A DNA stretch of 5,840 nucleotides from an uncultured Methylobacter sp. (GCA_903831545.1 CAIKYI010000360.1:1-5840); one strand, 5' to 3'. Shown: positions 1-5,840, counted from the stretch's first letter. A program made the numbers and translations. Notes: a model not told the origin generated them from the letters alone.

Positions 1-1
1 C

Positions 2-1303
2 CTGCTTGAACAAGAACTGGGGCAACCGGTCAAAAATGTTTTTCGCAAAATTGAGCCCGCCATTGCGGCAGCTTCGCTGGGGCAAGTCCATCTTGCCGAG
101 CTTAAAAATGGCGACAAAGTGGCTATTAAAATTCGTTATCCAGATATTGCCGAGGCTGTCGATGCCGAACTGCGTCTGATTGGATTGTTGCCTGGCGTCG
201 GGCCGATTAAGCGCTGGGGGTTTGATGTTGAGGCTTATAAAAAAAGTCTGCGCGACAACATGCAACGAGAACTTGATTATCGCTCCGAAGCACAACGGCA
301 GGACTATTTTGGACAGGCTGTTATTGTTCCTGGGTTACATGTTCCCTCAATCATTAAAGAGTTGTGTAGCGAACGCGTGCTGGTTCAAAGTCGCGCAGCA
401 GGGGTGCCGATCGATAAAGTCAGCGATTGGCCGGTGCAGGAACGTTTGGCCATTGGTCAAATCTTGATGCTGACTTTGTTTAAAAGTTTGTTTGTCGCCG
501 GTGAAGTGCATGGCGATCCGCATCCGGGGAATAGCTTTTACAGCCATGACCAAAAGGGTCGGCCGCAAGTTACCTTACTCGATTTCGGATGTACCCTTAC
601 CATTACTGAACCACGCAGACTGGCGCTGCTTAAATTAATCATCGGTTGTCGCGAACGAAACACCAGCAAACCGTTGGAGTGTTTTGTCGCATTAGGTTTT
701 GATCAAAAGAAACTGGGCGCAATCAGTGGTTCGTTGCCTGCCTTGAGTCAATTGTTGTTTCAGCCCTTTTTAGTGAATTACCCGTTTGATACCGGGCAGT
801 GGCGGCTGGGACAGTCGGTTAACGATTTACTCGGCGATTTTCGCTGGTGGTTCAGGTCGGCCGGGCCGTCAGACCTGTTTTTACTGGTACGTGCTTTTCA
901 GGGATTGCTTCAGCAACTTAGTCAATTGGAGGTAAAACTGCACTGGTGGCCGTTACTGCAACAAGCGGTAGGAGCAGAGTTGATCCGGCAAGCTACCAGT
1001 TATCAGTTACCCGTCATACAGTCAGCGTCAGCAGTTACGGCGCTAAGTTTTGCTCAGCAGGCAAACTGGCTTTGTGTCCGTGTCACAGAAGCTGGAGAGC
1101 AGCGCGTGTCCGTTAAAATGCCTGCCGAAGCGGTGTTGGATCTTGAAAATCTTATTCCTGAACAGGTATTGGCAAGCATTAAAGCTTCAGGAAAAATTGA
1201 TCTTAAATACTTGGGAGATAGATTACGTGCCGACGGCATTATCCCGCAGCAATTATTCGTTTTTGAAGACGGCACAAAGAGTTACAGTATTTGGCTGGAA
1301 TAG
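2..1303 (+). CDS. ABC1/AarF/UbiB-family kinase-like protein, 5' truncated by the window edge
   Basis: The frame is open from the first bases of the window to a TAG at 1301-1303, giving 433 residues with the true start upstream. Protein-kinase-like landmarks of the ABC1/UbiB family appear in order: the alanine-rich nucleotide loop AAASLGQVH (65-91), where typical kinases have a glycine-rich loop; VAIK with the ATP-binding lysine at 128-130; the catalytic loop HGDPHPGN (from 509; the family usually has HADPHPGN); and DFG at 581-589. The family includes UbiB/Coq8, atypical ATPases or kinases that support ubiquinone synthesis or lipid handling; the substrate here cannot be told. In-window residues 356-433 form a separate C-terminal module ending in YSIWLE, and I see no C-terminal transmembrane pair as in E. 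coli UbiB. An internal GTG at 119 is not the start, because conserved family sequence precedes it. The next gene lies 524 bases away with its own promoter, so an operon with the secretion genes is unlikely. Confidence 0.9.
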   Translation: MLEQELGQPVKNVFRKIEPAIAAASLGQVHLAELKNGDKVAIKIRYPDIAEAVDAELRLIGLLPGVGPIKRWGFDVEAYKKSLRDNMQRELDYRSEAQRQDYFGQAVIVPGLHVPSIIKELCSERVLVQSRAAGVPIDKVSDWPVQERLAIGQILMLTLFKSLFVAGEVHGDPHPGNSFYSHDQKGRPQVTLLDFGCTLTITEPRRLALLKLIIGCRERNTSKPLECFVALGFDQKKLGAISGSLPALSQLLFQPFLVNYPFDTGQWRLGQSVNDLLGDFRWWFRSAGPSDLFLLVRAFQGLLQQLSQLEVKLHWWPLLQQAVGAELIRQATSYQLPVIQSASAVTALSFAQQANWLCVRVTEAGEQRVSVKMPAEAVLDLENLIPEQVLASIKASGKIDLKYLGDRLRADGIIPQQLFVFEDGTKSYSIWLE

Positions 1304-1412
1304 ATTTGTACTATTTAAGTTGCATAGAATAATGGAACAAAGATGATACGGATAGTTACAGATTACAGGGTAGTTCTACTTTGTCAGATTACAAGAACAG
1401 GCTATCCAAAAA

Positions 1413-1528
1413 CGTCATTCCGGCGTAGATTGCCGGCCCCGTTAGAGCGCTTAGCTAATCCAGTGCCATGGATGGTAAGCTTAAAGCCATCCATGGCACT
1501 GGATACTCGCTTCCCTGCGAGTATGACG
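1413..1528. repeat. MITE-like / dispersed hairpin repeat element
   Basis: This 116-base unit is bounded by CGTCAT (1413-1418) and its inverse ATGACG (1523-1528). Inside it are three nested palindromes. The first is CCGGC / GCCGG (1420-1424 / 1432-1436). The second is an 18-base perfect inverted repeat (1458-1475 / 1487-1504, arms beginning ATCCAGTGCC) around an 11-base loop. The third is TACTCGC / GCGAGTA (1504-1510 / 1517-1523). Nothing in it looks coding. The layout (CGTCATTCCGGC edge, TCCAGTGCC arms, closing ATGACG) is that of small non-autonomous dispersed repeats common in proteobacterial intergenic regions; that classification is from memory. No target-site duplication is obvious at the edges. 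Confidence 0.65.
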
Positions 1529-1574
1529 AGCTTTTGTATAGTCTGACAAGGTAGAAGTAGGCAAGTTTTTAAAA

Positions 1575-1611
1575 ATCCGTGTAAATCCGTCCGATCCGCG
1601 TCATCCGTGTT
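1575..1611 (+). repeat. Four-unit short tandem repeat, unit about ATCCGNGTN
   Basis: Four imperfect copies begin at 1575 (ATCCGTGTAA), 1585 (ATCCGTCCG), 1594 (ATCCGCGTC) and 1603 (ATCCGTGTT), with spacings of 10, 9 and 9 bases. The array is followed by a T-rich stretch from 1612. It is non-coding. The spacing is close to, but not exactly, one DNA helical turn. It may be part of a dispersed intergenic repeat rather than a regulatory site for tpsB, whose -10 box lies nearly 190 bases downstream. Confidence 0.55.
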
Positions 1612-1766
1612 CTATTTTTTTATTATTCTTAGTTATGGGGTTTATTTATTTCGAGTTGCCTTAGGGGCACAATCTGTTATCCCGCCTACCACAATAAAAC
1701 CAATCATCCTCCCAGTTTGAATTTGCAATAAGTACTAAAACGTAATTATTTTTTAACGTCTTCCAG

Positions 1767-1800
1767 TTGTCACAAAACCTTAACCTTACTTTCATATAAT
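1767..1800 (+). promoter_or_regulatory. Probable sigma-70-type promoter of tpsB
   Basis: A perfect TATAAT lies at 1795-1800, 27 bases before the GTG start and 54 before the alternative ATG of tpsB. The best -35-like hexamer is TTGTCA at 1767-1772, but it stands 22 bases away, longer than the usual 16-18. At standard spacing there is only ACAAAA. The promoter may therefore rely on an activator or be weak. A start near 1807 would leave a leader of about 20 nt (GTG) or about 50 nt (ATG). Confidence 0.45.
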
Positions 1801-1827
1801 GCTTTTAGAAACGCTTTCGTCGGGAAA

Positions 1828-3504
1828 GTGGAGTTAAGTCCGAGCCAATTACGCATGCAATTAAACTGGAATAAACGAAGTCACGCCCTAAGTTGGGCGG
1901 TCTGGGGCGGCTTCGCCCTGGCTCAGGCTGGAGTTGAAGGATACGCACAAGAAGTGCCGCAAGCCGAAGTCGCTGAAGTTGAACAAGCAAAAGCACCGCA
2001 GCAACCTGCTACATTTGATCTGCTGGAATTGCGCGTCAAGGGCAATAACCTGATCGAAAGAAAGCAGTTGGAACGTACCATTTATCCCTTTTTAGGCTTA
2101 AAGAAAAGCGTCGACAACGTGGAACTGGCGCGAGCAGCACTGGAAGATCTGTATAGAAAACAGGGTTATCAAACCGTATCGGTAGATATTCCTGAACAGG
2201 ATGTGAAAAACGGTATTGTGTATTTGCAGGTTATTGAAGGCAAAGTTTCGCGCTTGCGGGTTAAAGATTCGCGGTATTTTTCGCTGGGTAAAATCAAGGC
2301 CGGTGTGCCGGAACTGGCGGAAGGTAATGTGCCCAACTTCCCCAAAATGCAGAAACAGCTTGCAGATTTGGGCAATGAAAGTCCCGATCGAAAAATCCAG
2401 CCGGTCTTGCGAGCCGGTGAAACACCAGGAACTTTGGAAGTTGATTTAAAAGTTAAAGACGAACTGCCCTTGCATGGCAGGATTGAGCTGAATGGGCGTA
2501 ATACCTCAAGCACTTCGCGTTTGCGTCTGGTTTCGTCTTTGCATTACGACAATCTCTGGCAGGCCATGCACAGTGCTTCGTTGATGTATCAGGTTGCTCC
2601 CGAGGCCAGTGAAGAAGTCGATGTTTGGGCCGGTACTTATGCAATGCCGTTGTTTAATACAGATACGCGTCTTGCGCTTTACATGGTGCATTCATCGTCG
2701 AGTTCGCAGATTGCCAGTGCCGGAGCCTTGTCAGTATTGGGTATTGGTAGTATCTACGGCGCAAGGGTTGTTAAACCTTTAACAGCGCTAAATAATTATT
2801 TTCATAGTGCTACCCTGGGTGTCGATTACAAAGATTTTTCGGAAGATTTAAAGTTATTGGGTGCTGACACCATTAAAACCCCAATTGCTTATACACCGTT
2901 TTTGGCTCAATACACCGGCACCTTGCGCGGCAAGGAATCGATGACCAGTTTTGAAATGGGCGCGCATTTCTCGGTACGGGGTTTGGGTAACGAACAGGCA
3001 CAGTTTGAGAACAAACGCTATCTGGCCAAGGCTAATTATATGTATCTGACTGGCGACCTTAAGTTTCAGCATGATTTGCCGTTGGGCATGGAAGTAAAAA
3101 ATCACTTTGCCGGACAAATTGCCGATTCGCCGTTGATCAGTAATGAGCAGTTCTCCCTGGGTGGTGCGCAAAATGTTCGCGGTTATTTTGAAACCCAGGC
3201 GCTGGCAGATGATGGCATATTTGGTTCGTTGGAGCTGTATTCGCCACATTTGGGGGCATCGGATTGGGATTATATGAATAGCTTGAAACTGCTGGCATTT
3301 GTTGATGCCGGTAGAGGTTGGGTCAAGAATCCCTTGCCAGGTAACTCAAAGGGAAACACTTTAAGTAGTGGTGGCGTAGGTTTGCACTTTTTAGTATGGA
3401 AACATCTTACCGGTGCGTTTGATATCGGCGTGCCGTTTCAATCCGTGTCAACGGTTAAAAGTGGGGATCCCCGTATCCATTTTAGTATTGCGACAGATTT
3501 TTAG
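1828..3504 (+). CDS. TpsB: two-partner secretion outer-membrane transporter (FhaC/ShlB/HecB family)
   Basis: The product is 558 residues, typical of TpsB proteins. It should form a 16-stranded outer-membrane barrel that exports the TpsA protein encoded next door. A Sec signal peptide (NWNKRSH, then a hydrophobic run, cleavage probably after GYA at residues 38-40) is followed by a Q/A/P-rich linker. POTRA 1 covers about 63-138 (LLELRVKGNNLI to YLQVIEGKVSRL) and POTRA 2 about 139-215. The barrel runs from about 216 to the end. It contains the family's VRGY motif of the long L6 loop at 450-453, a FVDAG strand motif at 491-495, and a C-terminal phenylalanine (ATDF), the outer-membrane assembly signal. 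Start choice is open: GTG 1828 gives the longest form, while ATG 1855 (residue 10) gives a more typical signal peptide. Neither has a well-spaced Shine-Dalgarno. The tpsA start lies 266 bases downstream in the same direction. Confidence 0.93.
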   Translation: MELSPSQLRMQLNWNKRSHALSWAVWGGFALAQAGVEGYAQEVPQAEVAEVEQAKAPQQPATFDLLELRVKGNNLIERKQLERTIYPFLGLKKSVDNVELARAALEDLYRKQGYQTVSVDIPEQDVKNGIVYLQVIEGKVSRLRVKDSRYFSLGKIKAGVPELAEGNVPNFPKMQKQLADLGNESPDRKIQPVLRAGETPGTLEVDLKVKDELPLHGRIELNGRNTSSTSRLRLVSSLHYDNLWQAMHSASLMYQVAPEASEEVDVWAGTYAMPLFNTDTRLALYMVHSSSSSQIASAGALSVLGIGSIYGARVVKPLTALNNYFHSATLGVDYKDFSEDLKLLGADTIKTPIAYTPFLAQYTGTLRGKESMTSFEMGAHFSVRGLGNEQAQFENKRYLAKANYMYLTGDLKFQHDLPLGMEVKNHFAGQIADSPLISNEQFSLGGAQNVRGYFETQALADDGIFGSLELYSPHLGASDWDYMNSLKLLAFVDAGRGWVKNPLPGNSKGNTLSSGGVGLHFLVWKHLTGAFDIGVPFQSVSTVKSGDPRIHFSIATDF

Positions 3505-3537
3505 AGAATTGTGCCAGGCAAGTTTATAGCTTTTTTT

Positions 3538-3640
3538 GTGGGCGTTGCTGGTGGGAGCGATGCCCACGTTGAGATTAAAGATAAAGACCAATAACCGTCG
3601 CATAGTGCGACCAGGGTTGCCGCTCCCATTAGCGGAACCC
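3538..3640. repeat. REP-like cluster of three hairpins between tpsB and tpsA
   Basis: Three palindromes are packed into 103 non-coding bases. Hairpin 1 pairs GTGGGCGTTGCT (3538-3549) with AGCGATGCCCAC (3556-3567), 12 pairs including two G-T wobbles, loop GGTGGG. Hairpin 2 is GTCGCA / TGCGAC (3597-3602 / 3606-3611) with a 3-base loop. Hairpin 3 pairs GGGTT-CCGCT with AGCGG-AACCC (3614-3640) with one bulged G at 3619. TGGGAGCG at 3552-3559 also reappears inverted at 3621-3628, so the outer hairpins could pair with each other instead. This looks like a bacterial interspersed repetitive extragenic palindrome and could also stabilise tpsB mRNA or slow readthrough into tpsA. Confidence 0.6.
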
Positions 3641-3651
3641 AAAACTATTTT
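3614..3651 (+). terminator. Possible intrinsic terminator or attenuator after tpsB
   Basis: The third hairpin of the repeat cluster (10 pairs, GC-rich, one bulged base) is followed at once by AAAACTATTTTT. The T-run starts 7 bases after the stem, later than in a classic terminator, so termination would probably be partial. It sits just upstream of the riboswitch-like leader, where separating tpsB from tpsA transcription would make sense. Confidence 0.28.
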
Positions 3652-3731
3652 TGATAGTGTAAAGCTAAACCCGTTGTGAGGCGGGGGCAGAAAACTGCGG
3701 GTCTTGGCAACAAGACGGCTGGGTTATCACT
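3652..3731 (+). promoter_or_regulatory. Riboswitch-like leader of tpsA: class I cyclic-di-GMP (GEMM-I) aptamer, divergent core
   Basis: The leader follows the GEMM-I layout. A CTAAACC segment (3665-3671) leads into stem P2, CCCGTT / GGCGGG (3670-3675 / 3680-3685), closed by a GNRA tetraloop GTGA (3676-3679), as in known aptamers. A 13-base joining segment (3686-3698) has the same length as the usual GACGCAAAGCCAC. Next come GGGTCTT, stem GTCTT / AAGAC (3701-3705 / 3712-3716) and GGCTGGGTTATC, matching the common GGCCGGGTTGCC end. Using Vibrio Vc2 numbering from memory, the ligand-contacting G20 (G3664) and stacking A47 (A3691) are kept. The two core pairs G21-C46 and C22-G45 become C3665-G3690 and T3666-A3689, which is compensatory. 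P1 is weak (GTG/CAC 3657-3659/3728-3730; TAA/TTA 3666-3668/3724-3726), and the base I align to C92 may be T3727. It would tune adhesin synthesis to c-di-GMP; whether it still binds ligand is unknown. Confidence 0.62.
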
Positions 3732-3757
3732 GACTAAGCATGTTAATTATTTTTAGT

Positions 3758-3762
3758 AAAGG
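3758..3762 (+). promoter_or_regulatory. Shine-Dalgarno site of tpsA
   Basis: AAAGG at 3758-3762 stands 8 bases before the ATG at 3771, which supports that start. A short pairing ACTAA / TTAGT (3733-3737 / 3753-3757) ends exactly where this site begins, so folding of the 3' end of the riboswitch-like leader could influence ribosome access. The pairing is only five to six bases and AT-rich, so this is a suggestion only. Confidence 0.6.
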
Positions 3763-3770
3763 TTACAACC

Positions 3771-5840
3771 ATGTCCAAAAGACCGCATCCTACAGCCATT
3801 AAATCTTCTGATGATTTTTTCAGGCTCAAACCACTGGTCGCCGCCGTGCGCATCGTCATAGCGGGTGGCTTGTTTGCGGGGACGGTTGCGCAAGTTCATG
3901 CGGAGTTGCCGGTTCCCGGAGTGGCAGCCGTAGGAATCACACCGGCTATGCCCTGGGTTGGTACTGGTGCGGCCACAAATGAAATAATTCACAATGCGAC
4001 CAATCCTGATGCGAGTACCGATACATTACGGATTAATCAATCGACACCTAAGGTCACGCTCAACTGGCAAAGTTTTAATGTAGGCAAAGACAATACTGTT
4101 CAGTTCGTTCAACCTGACGCTTCCTCAATTGCGTTGAACCGCATTTATCAAGGCGATCCTAGCCAAATTCTTGGTCATGTAACGGCCAATGGCCAGATTT
4201 ATCTGGTCAATCAGAATGGCTTTGTGTTTGGTAAGGATTCGACAGTTGATGTACGCGCTTTAGTTGCTTCGACGCTGAGTGTATCTGACCAGGTTTTTAA
4301 TGATGGTATTACTAAAGTTGCAGATATCGGTGGTAAGGCAGCTTTTGAGGGAACGGGTGATTTTTATCAGAAGAATGCTGATGGCAGTTTCAAGTTGGGT
4401 CCAGATGGTCAAAAGATAAAAATTGCAATAGAACTAAAGACCGGAGCTCGAATTAAATCAACAGAAGGTGGTCGTATAGTTGTTCTGGCTCCAACCATAT
4501 TAAATAGTGCTGAGGTTGAATCTAAAGGCGGTCAGGTCATTATGGCTGCTGCAACGGACAAAGTATATTTGCAGGAAGCTGGTTCCAATAGCGACGTACG
4601 TGGTTTGTTGGTTGAAGTTAAAACCGGAGGGAAGATTGAAAATCTGGGGGCGATTGCTGCTGATAGAGGCAGCGTAACCTTGATTGGATTTGCAGTTAAC
4701 CAGGGTGGGAAGGTATCTGCTACAACATCTACAAATGTTAATGGAACGGTTCGACTTTTAGCCAGAGAAAGTAGTGAGGCAGTTTTAGATGCCAATAACC
4801 GATATCAAATAGAATCAAAAACCACAGTACGATCCATTGATAATGGAGATGGTTTGGGTGTTTCTGCGAATGTTAATTTAGCTGAGGGTAGTAAAACCCA
4901 AATATTACCTGAGTTTGAATATGTATCAACATCAGGAAAAATATTAGAAACAACTGCCGTTGATGGGCAGGTTCAGCTTAAATCCCATGTTGAAATCATG
5001 GCAAACAAAGTCAATTTAAAAGCTGGGTCAGAAATTTTAGCTCAGTCGGGTAATGTCGATATTGTCGCAACTGAAAACCCTACAAATCCAGTTGTGAATG
5101 GTACGTCTAAGAATACAAGTCAAATTATTATCGATTCTGGCGCTAAGATTGATGTTTCTGGTCTTGATGCGACTAAGGCAATGGAAAGTAATATTGTTTC
5201 GGTTAAGTTGCAATCTAATGAGTTAAAAGATGCTCCCTATCAGAAAAATGGTGTTTTGTTTGGTAAAACTGTGCTTTTGGATGTCAGGGTTGGATCTAAA
5301 TTAACCAATATTCAAACTATGCTTGATAGCATGCAACATGGTTTGGCCGAACGCCTTGGAACTGGGGGGCAAATAAATTTACAATCAGAAGGCGAAGTTG
5401 CTGTAAAAACAGATGCTGTACTAGATTTTTCTGGAGGAGCAGTTACTTATTTAGGTGGGCAAATAACGACGACAAAGTTGACCTCAAATGGTCGTATTTA
5501 TGATATTTCCACCGCTGATCCATTGTTAACCTATGATGGTGTATATGGTGAAGTTGTCAGGGTTGATCGTAAATGGGGGGTAACCACAACCTGGAAAGTA
5601 GACGGCCCATTTATGCTTAGTCGATTTGAGCCAGGTTATATACAAGGACAAAATGCGGGCTCTTTATTTATTAAGAGTAACGGCGCCCAGATGGATGGAA
5701 CACTTTTTGGACAGACCATTAACGGCACAAGGCAGCGGAATCAGGATCTTCAAGCAAGAGGTGGGTCTTTTACTATGGATACCCAACTATCGCCATTGTT
5801 TAGCCAGGATATTATTTTTTCCAATCAAAATGATCTGGCC
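3771..5840 (+). CDS. TpsA: filamentous-haemagglutinin-like TPS exoprotein/adhesin, 3' end beyond the window
   Basis: The frame is open for 690 codons from ATG 3771 to the window edge with no stop; proteins of this type often exceed 1000-3000 residues. An extended signal peptide (charged n-region to about residue 20, hydrophobic core LVAAVRIVIAGGLFAG, cleavage after VHA at 42-44) leads to ELPVPG. The TPS domain (about 65-190) shows WQSFNVG (99-105), LNRIYQGDPSQILG (122-135), ANGQIYLVNQNG (139-150) and FVFG (151-154), the region TpsB recognises. The second motif reads NQNG where most have NPNG. Residues from about 190 are short repetitive beta-strand segments (GGRIVVLAP, KGGQVIMAA, DRGSVTLIG), expected to form a right-handed beta-helix. 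From about 530, GGQINLQSEG, GRIYDIS (574-580), KWGVTTTW and FEPGYIQGQNAGSL (619-632) resemble the large FHA subfamily carrying DUF3739, by memory. Likely a surface adhesin or biofilm factor; contact-dependent toxin activity cannot be judged without the C-terminus. Confidence 0.92.
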   Translation, partial: MSKRPHPTAIKSSDDFFRLKPLVAAVRIVIAGGLFAGTVAQVHAELPVPGVAAVGITPAMPWVGTGAATNEIIHNATNPDASTDTLRINQSTPKVTLNWQSFNVGKDNTVQFVQPDASSIALNRIYQGDPSQILGHVTANGQIYLVNQNGFVFGKDSTVDVRALVASTLSVSDQVFNDGITKVADIGGKAAFEGTGDFYQKNADGSFKLGPDGQKIKIAIELKTGARIKSTEGGRIVVLAPTILNSAEVESKGGQVIMAAATDKVYLQEAGSNSDVRGLLVEVKTGGKIENLGAIAADRGSVTLIGFAVNQGGKVSATTSTNVNGTVRLLARESSEAVLDANNRYQIESKTTVRSIDNGDGLGVSANVNLAEGSKTQILPEFEYVSTSGKILETTAVDGQVQLKSHVEIMANKVNLKAGSEILAQSGNVDIVATENPTNPVVNGTSKNTSQIIIDSGAKIDVSGLDATKAMESNIVSVKLQSNELKDAPYQKNGVLFGKTVLLDVRVGSKLTNIQTMLDSMQHGLAERLGTGGQINLQSEGEVAVKTDAVLDFSGGAVTYLGGQITTTKLTSNGRIYDISTADPLLTYDGVYGEVVRVDRKWGVTTTWKVDGPFMLSRFEPGYIQGQNAGSLFIKSNGAQMDGTLFGQTINGTRQRNQDLQARGGSFTMDTQLSPLFSQDIIFSNQNDLA

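Larger units (their letters stand above)
1304..1827. other. Non-coding spacer between the kinase-like gene and tpsB
   Basis: No convincing gene lies in these 524 bases. Short open frames here cross the hairpin element and lack recognisable protein features. The stretch holds, in order: a 9-base direct repeat CAGATTACA at 1359-1367 and 1385-1393; a hairpin-rich element (1413-1528); a tandem ATCCG-type repeat (1575-1611) followed by a T-rich run; a featureless AT-rich stretch (about 1612-1760); and a promoter-like -10 box just before tpsB. I do not see a clear intrinsic terminator directly after the kinase-like gene; the hairpins of the repeat element may serve that purpose. Confidence 0.8.

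Noticed and set aside
119..121. GTG 119 as the start of the kinase-like gene
   Set aside because: The codons before it encode the conserved AAASLGQVH loop of the ABC1 family in the same frame, so the gene begins upstream of the window.
1458..1504. The 18-base-pair hairpin read as an intrinsic terminator of the kinase-like gene
   Set aside because: The stem is long but is not followed by a T-run, and it sits about 155 bases after the stop inside a larger palindromic element; a repeat is the better explanation.
1413..1528. CRISPR repeats
   Set aside because: There is one palindromic unit only, with no regular repeat-spacer succession.
1343..1546. 67-codon open frame on the + strand in the kinase-tpsB spacer
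   Set aside because: It runs straight through the palindromic repeat element, its sequence is dictated by the inverted repeats, and no family or signal is visible.
1767..1772. TTGTCA as a genuine -35 box
   Set aside because: The 22-base gap to TATAAT is too long for normal sigma-70 spacing; kept only as a weak part of the promoter call.
2854..3249. 131-codon open frame on the - strand inside tpsB
   Set aside because: It lies wholly within a well-supported tpsB barrel region including the VRGY motif; its translation shows no recognisable protein features and it has no convincing ribosome site.
3753..3992. 79-codon - strand frame across the tpsA start
   Set aside because: It overlaps the tpsA Shine-Dalgarno site and signal-peptide region, which have strong support; the reverse frame is a shadow.

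Overview
The window holds three protein-coding regions, all on the + strand: the 3' part of an ABC1/UbiB-type kinase-like gene (2-1303), a complete two-partner secretion (TPS, type Vb) outer-membrane transporter of the FhaC/ShlB class (1828-3504), and the 5' part of its probable cargo, a large filamentous-haemagglutinin-like adhesin (3771 to beyond 5840). The last frame is open for 690 codons to the window edge. The combination of a TpsB barrel, Sec signal peptides and a UbiB-family protein points to a Gram-negative proteobacterium. The dispersed-hairpin sequences and the type of adhesin remind me of gammaproteobacterial methylotrophs (Methylococcales), but that is a weak inference from memory.

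Region by region: 1-1303 is the kinase-like gene, with the ATP-binding lysine, HGDPHPGN loop and DFG motif visible, plus a C-terminal module of about 80 residues. 1304-1827 is non-coding. It carries a compact hairpin element with terminal inverted repeats (1413-1528), a short four-unit ATCCG-type tandem repeat (1575-1611), an AT-rich stretch and a good -10 box ahead of the transporter. 1828-3504 is tpsB. 3505-3770 is a structured spacer: a REP-like set of three hairpins (3538-3640), then what looks like a class I cyclic-di-GMP (GEMM-I) riboswitch aptamer (about 3652-3731), then a Shine-Dalgarno site for tpsA.

How the parts work together: TpsB should sit in the outer membrane, recognise the N-terminal TPS domain of TpsA in the periplasm through its POTRA domains, and thread TpsA to the surface as a beta-helical filament. 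The most interesting point is the riboswitch-like leader between the two genes. Here the exporter would have its own promoter, while production of the adhesin itself would be gated by c-di-GMP at the RNA level. The aptamer core departs from the usual sequence, but two base pairs next to the ligand pocket appear to have changed in a compensatory way, which argues for a structured RNA rather than chance similarity.
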